DNA from: JALZAA01 sp046724435
GTDB lineage: Bacteria; Actinomycetota; Acidimicrobiia; IMCC26256; JACDBD01
Direction: 5' to 3'
NCBI GenBank assembly: GCA_046724435.1
Contig: JBKOWN010000111.1
Span: forward strand, 1 to 19,566
DNA length: 19,566 nt
Positions within the stretch are counted from its first letter, which is position 1, and each line of letters begins with the position of its first letter. Shown here in pieces: positions 14,798-19,566 of the stretch. Under the pieces are notes generated by a model. That model was not told where the DNA came from, did no database searches, and worked only from the letters and a program-made list of their open reading frames with translations. The position numbers and the translations under genes are program-made.

Positions 14798-15145
14798 ATG
14801 GCGCATACCCGAGCCGACACCGACGGGTGCTGCGCGCCGGTGCTCGAGGCGCCACTACGGGAAGCAGAAGCCGCGGAGCTGGTGCGCGTCTTCGCCGCGC
14901 TCGCCGATCCAGTCCGGCTCCGTCTCCTGAGCCTCATTGCGGCCGCCGGTGAGGTCTGCTCGTGCGATCTCCTCGGACCGGTCGGCCGGAGCCAGCCCAC
15001 GGTGAGCCACCACACGAAGATCCTCGCCGACGCCGGGCTCATCGCCGGCGAGAAACGCGGGCGATGGGTGTGGTGGTCGATCGTGCCCGCGCGCCTCGCC
15101 GAGGTGCGAGACGCGCTCAGTTCAGCCAAGTCCGTACGGGCCTAG
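14798..15145 (+). CDS. arsR: ArsR-family arsenite-responsive repressor
   Basis: 115-residue winged-helix repressor expected to bind the palindrome upstream and release it when As(III) binds. Core: LVRVFAALADPVRLRLLSLIA, then the recognition helix in GRSQPTVSHHTKILADAGLI and the wing GEKRGRWVWW. Possible metalloid ligands are a vicinal pair near the N-terminus (C11-C12, in DGCCAPV) and C54 and C56 in EVCSCDL. The N-terminal pair plus one cysteine near position 55 resembles the Corynebacterium glutamicum ArsR site (C15, C16, C55), while the CxC resembles the E. coli type; both sets are present. The ATG at 14798 has GGGAGG 7 nt before it. An upstream in-frame start at 14726 would place protein over the operator and is rejected. 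Its stop shares bases with the stop of the methyltransferase remnant. Confidence 0.93.
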   Translation: MAHTRADTDGCCAPVLEAPLREAEAAELVRVFAALADPVRLRLLSLIAAAGEVCSCDLLGPVGRSQPTVSHHTKILADAGLIAGEKRGRWVWWSIVPARLAEVRDALSSAKSVRA

Positions 15146-15778
15146 ATCGCTCCCCGGAGTTTCAGCGCGTTCTGCATCTGGACTCCGTGCACGAGGTCGA
15201 TACCGGCGCCGAGCGACGCCGCCGCGTGCGCAGCCTCGTGCATCGCGTCGGGCGTGATCTCGAGGTCGGCGCAGGTCTTCGTGAACGACAGGCCGGGCGT
15301 CGGCGAGGCACGAGACCCAGCCGGCAAGTGACTGCAGCTCGGCGTCGAGGCGCGTGGGCTCGAGCGCCACGTCGGTGATCCCGACGCGCTCGCCCGGCTT
15401 CAGCACGCGCGCCATCTCGGCAGCTGCCGTCTTCTTGTCGGGGAACGTGCAGAACGCGCACTCGCACACGACCGCGTCGACGGATGCGTCGGGGAGCGGG
15501 ATCCTTTCGGCGTCGCCGCGGTGGAACCGGACCCGGTCGCCGATCCCCTCGGAGGCTGCGGTCCCATTCGCCTTCGCCACCGTCAGATCACCCAAGTCGA
15601 CGCCGTTCACCTCGACGCCGAACTCGGACGCGAGCAGGAACGCCGTCGTGCCCGGCCCGCTGGCGACGTCGAGCACCCGGTCACCCGGCCGCAGCTCGAG
15701 GGAACGAGCGAGTCGGCGGGTCAGATCGAGCCCGCCGGGGTGGTAGCTGTCGCCGAGGTCGCGGCGGGTCGCGTCTAC
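15142..15778 (-). pseudogene. SAM-dependent methyltransferase, frameshifted and lacking a normal start
   Basis: UbiE-like class I methyltransferase. The SAM loop LDVASGPGTTAFLLA, the acidic GVDLG, GDAERIPLPDASVD and the CECAFCTFPDKK stretch are clear. Damage is seen at both ends. Upstream, family-like sequence (VDATRRDLGDSYHPGG, LTRRLARSLELRPGDR) continues in frame to about 15778 but meets a TGA at 15788-15790 with no ATG, GTG or TTG; the first start is the GTG at 15676, which would cut off about 34 residues including the helix before the SAM loop. Downstream, third-position G/C preference moves to another frame near 15291-15300: reading LAGWVSCLADA then GLSFTKTCADLEITPD requires removing one base (for example in the GCCC run). 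The corrected frame ends in TAG at 15142, overlapping the arsR stop. The substrate is unknown; the site beside arsR hints at metalloid methylation but it is not a typical ArsM. Confidence 0.65.
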
Positions 15779-16641
15779 GAGACTGGGTCAGCCACCTCGT
15801 CGGTCGTCGCTCGTGCGCCACGGTCGGCGGGGACGGTGCCGGGCGGGTACTCGGAGCCGTGGCGTCCGAGCCACAGGAACCACCCGATGCTGAGAATGCA
15901 CACGATGGCGCTGACCCAGGCGTTGAGCCGCACTCCGAAGATCTCGTTGGCGGGATCGATGCGCATGTTCTCGAAGAAGAACCGGCCGAACGTGTACGTC
16001 GCGAGGTACAGGGCGAGCATCTGGCCCTTCCGGAGCCGGAACCTGCGCTCCACCCAGAGCACGACACCGAGCAGGAAGAGGCAATAGAGCGACTCGTACA
16101 GGAAGGTCGGGTGGAAGGTGGTGTCGTGCAGGTACCCGGGGGGGCGCTTCCCCGGCGAGATCTCGAGCGCCCACGGCAGTTTCGTCGGGCCGCCGAACAA
16201 CTCCTGGTTGAAGTAGTTGCCCCAGCGGCCGATCGCCTGGGCGGCGAGCAGCCCGGGCGCGATGCAGTCGAAGAGAACCAGGGTCTGGACCCGCTTGATG
16301 CGCGTCACGATCACGACGGCGATGGCCCCGCCCGCGAGCACACCCCAGATGCTGAGGCCGCCCTTCCAGATCTGGAACGCGCGCAGCCAATCGTCGGTGA
16401 ACAGCTGGTAGTCGCTGACGACGTGGTAGAGGCGGGCACCGACGACGCCGCCGATGACGATCCAGACGGCCATGTCGTTGAACGTCTTGCCGTCGAAGCC
16501 GCGTGCCACCCACCGTCGCTCGGCGATCCAGGCCGCCACGAGGACGCCGATCGCGAGCAGCAGGCCGTAGGCATGCAGCGGGATCGGCCCAAGGTCGATG
16601 ACGCCGTTGTCGGGGCTCGGAATCGACGCGAGGACCGGCAC
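15775..16641 (-). CDS. lgt: Prolipoprotein diacylglyceryl transferase
   Basis: Membrane enzyme that transfers diacylglycerol from phosphatidylglycerol to the lipobox cysteine of prelipoproteins, the first step of lipoprotein maturation. 288 aa with about seven hydrophobic segments. The Lgt signature is at residues 138-150, GRWGNYFNQELFG, with its conserved arginine, asparagine and glutamate. Other family marks are PLHAYGLLLAIG near the N-terminus, GLSIWGVLAGG, and TTFHPTFLYES. The start is GTG 16641; no strong ribosome binding site is visible. The C-terminal 25 residues are polar and variable, as is usual in actinobacteria. The gene is divergent from a lipoprotein gene, a potential substrate, across an 81-nt gap. 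Confidence 0.95.
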   Translation of the reverse strand: MPVLASIPSPDNGVIDLGPIPLHAYGLLLAIGVLVAAWIAERRWVARGFDGKTFNDMAVWIVIGGVVGARLYHVVSDYQLFTDDWLRAFQIWKGGLSIWGVLAGGAIAVVIVTRIKRVQTLVLFDCIAPGLLAAQAIGRWGNYFNQELFGGPTKLPWALEISPGKRPPGYLHDTTFHPTFLYESLYCLFLLGVVLWVERRFRLRKGQMLALYLATYTFGRFFFENMRIDPANEIFGVRLNAWVSAIVCILSIGWFLWLGRHGSEYPPGTVPADRGARATTDEVADPVS

Positions 16642-16681
16642 GGCCGGTCATCGTAGAGGTCGGCTCCGGTCTCCCATCGGT

Positions 16682-16699
16682 CGCGTTCAAGAAAACGCG
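16682..16699. repeat. Short inverted repeat between lgt and lipoprotein gene
   Basis: CGCGTT, 6-nt loop, AACGCG, in the 81-nt divergent gap. It could be a regulator site or chance; nothing else supports it. A GATAAC box at 16710-16715, 7 nt before the lipoprotein ATG, is a possible -10 for a leaderless transcript. Confidence 0.25.
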
Positions 16700-16722
16700 G
16701 GGCGCGGCCGATAACTACTCCG

Positions 16723-17738
16723 ATGACCTCGCGACGCATCAGCCTGCTCGTCGGGGTCGCGCTCGTCCTCACCGCCAGCGCGTGTATCGGCTCGCCGGGA
16801 GGAGGCGGCCCGCCGCCGACGACCGTGCCGCCCACGACCGCCGGTTGGAGGCGGCAGTGACACGGGCGACCAGAACGGGCCCCTCGGCTCCTGCTCCGTG
16901 TTCCCCGCGACGGCCCAGCCTGACTATGTCGGCTGGAACGACAACGTCTCGACGCTCCCCGTCGACGCCAACTCCGCCGACTACATCAACAGCATCGGCA
17001 CCTCGGGCCAGCTCCATGCCGACTTCGGCGGAGGCGGCACGTTCGGCATTCCCTACGTCACGGTTGCGGGCACGCAACCCAAGCTTCCGATCCAGTTCGG
17101 GGCGTTCGCCGACCAGAGCGATCCTGGGCCGTATCCCGTCCCGCCCCGTGCACCGATCGAAGGAGGGGCGACTAGCGCGGGTGACCGCCACGTGCTCGTG
17201 GTCGACCGCGACAACTGGGTCCTCTAACGAGATGTTCAACGCCTTCCCGCAGGGCGGCTCGTGGAGCGCCGACTCGGGGGCGACGTGGAACCTGCGGTCC
17301 AACGCGTTCCGCACCCTTGGTTGGACGTCAGCCGACGCGGCAGGACTCCCGATCTTCGCGGGGCTGGCACGATACGACGAGGTCGCCAGCGATCACATTG
17401 ATCACGCGCTTCGCTTCACCGTCGCACAAACGCAGCGCGCCTCCATCTTGCCGGCGACGCATTCCGCGTCCTCCACCACGGACCCGAACCGGCCGCCGAT
17501 GGGCCTGCGTCTGCGCTTGAAGGCGAGCTTCACGCTCGGCTGCTCGTGCCCGCAGTCACAGGTGATCGTGACCGCGCTCAAGCGGTACGGGATGATCGTC
17601 GCCAACAACGGCTCGAATTGGTTCATCAGCGGCGCGACCGACACGCGCTGGGACGACGACGACCTCGGCGCCCTCAGGAATGTGACGGGGAACGCGTTCG
17701 AGGTCGTCGACACCGGATCGCTCCAAGGTTCGCCTTAG
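16723..17738 (+). pseudogene. Secreted lipoprotein of unknown function, broken by two one-base insertions
   Basis: The N-terminus is a lipoprotein signal (two arginines, hydrophobic core, lipobox ASAC with C21) followed by a G/P/T-rich linker, but this frame stops at 16858. The coding signal moves to the next frame at about 16845 (removing one T from GGTTGG gives TAGGGGSDTGDQNG) and continues through PDYVGWNDNVSTLPVD and GDRHVLVVDRDNWVL to a TAA at 17225. One extra A there (TAAC in place of TAC) causes the second shift; removing it restores NWVLYEMFNAFPQ and reading goes on through WNLRSNAFRTLGWTSADAAGLPI, DPNRPPMGLRLRLKASF and NGSNWFISGA to TAG at 17736. With both bases removed the length is 338 codons. 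The repaired protein resembles a widespread family of secreted proteins with no assigned function that I know of. Gene decay or sequencing error is possible. Confidence 0.75.
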
Positions 17739-18373
17739 GCGCTCGCGGGCCTCGACCCGTTCGGCGACGCCGCGACTGCGGCGAGCTGGCGGCTCTCGAT
17801 CACGTGATCGACGAGGCCGTACTCGACGGCGTCGTGGCCGCGGAGGATGAAGTCGCGGTCGATGTCTCGCTCGATCCGCTCGACCGTCTGACCGCTGTGC
17901 CGCGCGAGCGCCTCGATCATTTGACGCCGCTTCGCCATCACCTCGCGCGCCGCGATCTCGATGTCCACGGACTGGCCTTGCACACCGCCCCACGGCTGGT
18001 GGATGAGCACCCGGGCGTGGGGCAGTGTGCTGCGCTTGCCGGGCGCGCCGGCCGCGAGCAGCACGGCCGCGGACGACGCCGCCTGGCCCATGCACGTCGT
18101 CGCGACGTCGGCGCCGATGAACTGCATCGTGTCGTAGATCGCGAACAACGCGTTCATCTCGCCGCCGGGGCTGTTGATGTAGAGGTTGATGTCCTTGGCG
18201 GGCTCCTCGGACTCGAGGTGCAGCAACTGCGCCACGATGAGATTCGCCACCGTGTCGTCGATCTCGCCCGTGAGGAAGATCACGCGCTCCTTGAGCAGGC
18301 GGGAGTAGAGGTCGAACGCGCGCTCGCCGCGGGTGCTCTGCTCGACGACGGTCGGGACCAGCACCTTGCTCAT
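17735..18373 (-). CDS. clpP: ATP-dependent Clp protease proteolytic subunit
   Basis: Serine peptidase that forms the tetradecameric chamber fed by ClpX or ClpC. 212 aa. The triad aligns with the E. coli numbering at a constant offset of 3: S100 in MGQAASSAAVLLAAG, H125 in RVLIHQPWGG, and D174 in DIDRDFIL. The INSPGG oxyanion strand and the YGLVDHVI end are present, and the N-terminal VPTVVEQSTRGERAFDLYSRLL is typical. HQPWGG has W where most ClpPs have S or L. The ATG at 18373 has GGGAG 7 nt upstream; an upstream in-frame start at 18397 would fall inside the palindrome and is rejected. Actinobacteria often carry several clpP genes; this one is not next to a second clpP or clpX here. Its 3' end overlaps that of the lipoprotein gene by 3 nt. 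Confidence 0.95.
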   Translation of the reverse strand: MSKVLVPTVVEQSTRGERAFDLYSRLLKERVIFLTGEIDDTVANLIVAQLLHLESEEPAKDINLYINSPGGEMNALFAIYDTMQFIGADVATTCMGQAASSAAVLLAAGAPGKRSTLPHARVLIHQPWGGVQGQSVDIEIAAREVMAKRRQMIEALARHSGQTVERIERDIDRDFILRGHDAVEYGLVDHVIESRQLAAVAASPNGSRPASA

Positions 18374-18390
18374 GGCAGACTCCCATCTTC

Positions 18391-18412
18391 GGTGCAACCG
18401 ATTGGTTGCACC
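18391..18412. promoter_or_regulatory. Palindromic operator 1, clpP side
   Basis: Perfect palindrome GGTGCAACC-N4-GGTTGCACC, 17 nt upstream of the clpP start codon. It shares the core TGCAACC-N4-GGTTGCA with the site at 18437-18454; the centres are 44 bp apart, about four helical turns. The likely ligand is the ArsR-family protein encoded at 18807-19136. Confidence 0.7.
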
Positions 18413-18436
18413 ATGTTGGCGCGGCTCAGCCGACTG

Positions 18437-18454
18437 TGCAACCCTGGGGTTGCA
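18437..18454. promoter_or_regulatory. Palindromic operator 2, SRPBCC side
   Basis: Perfect palindrome TGCAACC-N4-GGTTGCA whose last base is the A of the SRPBCC start codon. Binding here would block transcription or a leaderless start of the SRPBCC-arsR operon. Confidence 0.7.
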
Positions 18455-18810
18455 TGAGTGCGGACGTCACCAGAGAAGTCGAGCTGCCGGCCTCGCCCGA
18501 CGAGGTGTGGGAGCAGGTGACCGAGAACGACCAGCTCGGTGACTGGCTCGAGGCCGACGTGGAGCTCGAGCCACGCCCCGGCGGGTCGGGCAGCTTCCGC
18601 TTCGCCGACGGCGAGGTACGGCGCGCGCTCGTCCGCGACGTCGAGCCGGGGCAGCGGTTGGCGTTCACGTGGTGGCCGCTCACCGGCGAGGAGGTGGGAA
18701 GGGCGACCTCGGTGACCATCACGATCGAACCCACGGATGTTGGGTCTCGCCTTCGGCTGGTCGAGTCCTCTCGCGCCCGGGCGCGGGCGGCCGCCGGCGC
18801 GGTCGCATGA
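18454..18810 (+). CDS. SRPBCC (AHSA1-like) domain protein
   Basis: 118-residue START-like helix-grip protein with a hydrophobic ligand pocket. Recognisable features are VTREVELPASPDEVWEQVT at the N-terminus, DWLEADVELEPRPGGSGSFRF, and DVEPGQRLAFTWWPL. It is somewhat shorter than the usual 140-150 residues and lacks most of the C-terminal helix, ending in a run of R and A. The ATG at 18454 fits the family's start and abuts operator 2; no ribosome binding site is present, so a leaderless mRNA is likely. It overlaps the next gene by 4 nt (ATGA). Pairs of an SRPBCC protein and an ArsR regulator are common; the ligand and biochemical role are usually unknown. Confidence 0.85.
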   Translation: MSADVTREVELPASPDEVWEQVTENDQLGDWLEADVELEPRPGGSGSFRFADGEVRRALVRDVEPGQRLAFTWWPLTGEEVGRATSVTITIEPTDVGSRLRLVESSRARARAAAGAVA

Positions 18811-19136
18811 ACGCGCACGACCGGCGCCTGGGTGCGGTGTTCTCGGCGCTCGCCGACCCGACCCGTCGTCGCCTGCTCGGACGCCTCGCCGATCAGCCGT
18901 CCGCGACGGCAACCGAGCTCGCCGCCGGCGAGCCCGTCAGCCGGCAGGCGATCGTCAAGCATCTCCGGTCGCTGGACGAGGCCGGGCTCGTGACGCCGGC
19001 GCGTGCCGGACGCGAGGTTCGCTACGCCCTCACGCCGGCGCCGCTCGAGGACGCGGCGGGGTGGATGACAACCGTGGGCGCCCAGTGGGACCGGCGGCTG
19101 GCCCGGCTACAGGGAAAGCTCGAAGCCGGCAAATAA
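18807..19136 (+). CDS. ArsR-family winged-helix regulator paired with SRPBCC protein
   Basis: 109-residue DNA-binding protein. Core: LGAVFSALADPTRRRLLGRLAD, recognition helix region PVSRQAIVKHLRSLDEAGLV, and a wing around AGREVRYALTPAPLEDA, followed by a C-terminal helix WMTTVGAQWDRRLARLQGKL. There is no cysteine, so it is not a thiol-based metalloid sensor and probably responds to another signal or acts as a constitutive autorepressor. It begins at 18807 inside the SRPBCC stop (ATGA), so the two are translationally coupled. The two TGCAACC palindromes upstream of the operon are its probable targets, which would also place clpP under its control. Confidence 0.9.
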   Translation: MNAHDRRLGAVFSALADPTRRRLLGRLADQPSATATELAAGEPVSRQAIVKHLRSLDEAGLVTPARAGREVRYALTPAPLEDAAGWMTTVGAQWDRRLARLQGKLEAGK

Positions 19137-19152
19137 TCCCACCGGGGGCTGG

Positions 19153-19158
19153 TAAATT
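19153..19158 (+). promoter_or_regulatory. Possible -10 box (TAAATT) of a leaderless ferredoxin transcript
   Basis: TAAATT ends 7 nt before the ATG at 19166 and there is no ribosome binding site, consistent with a leaderless start. No -35 box was found. Confidence 0.35.
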
Positions 19159-19165
19159 TCCCGCG

Positions 19166-19566
19166 ATGGCCAAGACCGATGCGAACCCGCCGATGCCGGA
19201 CTTCGTCACCGACTACGAGCTCCAAGAAGTCGACCCCGCGTTCCTCACCTCGGCGGTCAAGCCCAAGCAGTTCCTCCACATCGACCAGGCCGAGTGCATC
19301 CTCTGCGAAGGCTGCGTCGACATCTGCCCGTGGAAATGCATCCACATGGTGTCGGTCAACGCCATCTCCGAAGCCGTCGACACCGAACAACCCGGCGAGG
19401 ACCCCACCGACCACGTCGCCTTCATCGTCGACGAGGACGTCTGCACCCGCTGCGCCCTGTGCGTCGACCGCTGCCCCACCGGCGTGATCATCCTGGGCAA
19501 GATCTCCCAGCAGATCGCCGAAGGCGACCCCCACACCCGCACCGAGCGCCACGGCTACAGCTACGG
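19166..19566 (+). CDS. Two-cluster 4Fe-4S ferredoxin-type protein, 3' end missing
   Basis: Electron carrier with two 4Fe-4S sites, open to the end of the window (at least 133 residues). The first cysteine set is C44, C47, C50, C54 (CILCEGCVDICP) with an extra C58 in PWKC; the second is C93, C96, C99, C103 (CTRCALCVDRCP), separated by an insertion of about 38 residues rich in acidic residues. About 40 residues precede the first cluster, ending in KQFLHIDQAECILC. Proteins of this kind occur in some actinobacteria beside Rieske and cytochrome b genes, and such genes may follow beyond the edge; this is inference. The ATG at 19166 follows a TAAATT box, and the gene lies 29 nt after the ArsR-family gene. 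Confidence 0.85.
   Translation, partial: MAKTDANPPMPDFVTDYELQEVDPAFLTSAVKPKQFLHIDQAECILCEGCVDICPWKCIHMVSVNAISEAVDTEQPGEDPTDHVAFIVDEDVCTRCALCVDRCPTGVIILGKISQQIAEGDPHTRTERHGYSY

Noticed and set aside
14665..15129. 154-codon minus-strand frame opposite arsR
   Set aside because: Low-complexity shadow that would cover the ars operator and arsR; arsR motifs are unambiguous.
15122..15300. Tail of the methyltransferase frame as read without a frameshift
   Set aside because: Turns into an arginine-rich stretch with poor third-position G/C bias, while the neighbouring frame has strong bias, so the tail is not native coding sequence.
1..19566. CRISPR arrays, tRNA or rRNA genes, insertion sequences, phage genes
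   Set aside because: No regularly spaced repeats, tRNA-like motifs, transposase or integrase sequence seen on either strand.

Overview
The window is dense, high-GC DNA with strong G/C preference at third codon positions, GTG starts, short or absent leaders and back-to-back gene ends. It reads as a chromosomal segment of a high-GC actinobacterium (Actinomycetota). The best marker is the three-gene set SCO1664-like kinase-fold protein / DUF3090 / MSMEG_4193-type phosphomutase, which is essentially restricted to Actinobacteria, plus a DUF3151 gene. I cannot fix the class; an acidimicrobial-type lineage is possible but not shown. No tRNA, rRNA, CRISPR or insertion sequence was recognised.

Layout. 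1-3022 (+): the 3' part of a fatty acyl-AMP ligase, then a GT39-type membrane glycosyltransferase. 3045-5099 (-): the actinobacterial trio, translationally coupled, with DUF3151 (5240-5674) divergent. 5705-6700 (+): GDP-mannose 4,6-dehydratase. 6716-9083 (-): a two-gene redox operon, nitronate monooxygenase then CoA-disulfide-reductase-like flavoprotein. 9170-9667 (+): purE. 9677-13016 (-): a MacB/FtsX-type ABC exporter (ATPase then permease). 13082-14708 (-): an arsenic operon, arsI-like lyase / aquaglyceroporin / arsC, with a divergent arsR (14798-15145) and a clear palindromic operator between them. 15142-15778 (-): a damaged methyltransferase gene, then lgt (15775-16641). 16723-17738 (+): a lipoprotein gene broken by two single-base insertions. 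17735-18373 (-): clpP. 18454-19136 (+): an SRPBCC protein and an ArsR-family regulator overlapping by 4 nt, with two identical-core palindromes in the shared clpP/SRPBCC promoter region. 19166-end (+): a two-cluster 4Fe-4S ferredoxin, cut by the window edge.

How they work together. The arsenic genes form a coherent pathway: arsenate reduction by ArsC, arsenite exit through the aquaglyceroporin channel rather than a pump, demethylation of organoarsenicals by the ArsI-like protein, all under ArsR. Lgt would lipidate proteins such as the divergent lipoprotein. The ArsR/SRPBCC pair is placed to control itself and possibly clpP.

The most unusual signals are not genes. First, a 46-nt element (44/46 identical) sits immediately upstream of the ribosome binding site of two unrelated minus-strand genes 4 kb apart, and can fold into conserved hairpins. 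Second, paired TGCAACC-N4-GGTTGCA palindromes link an ArsR-SRPBCC module to clpP. Third, one-base frameshifts cluster between 15.2 and 17.3 kb, indicating either gene decay or local assembly error.
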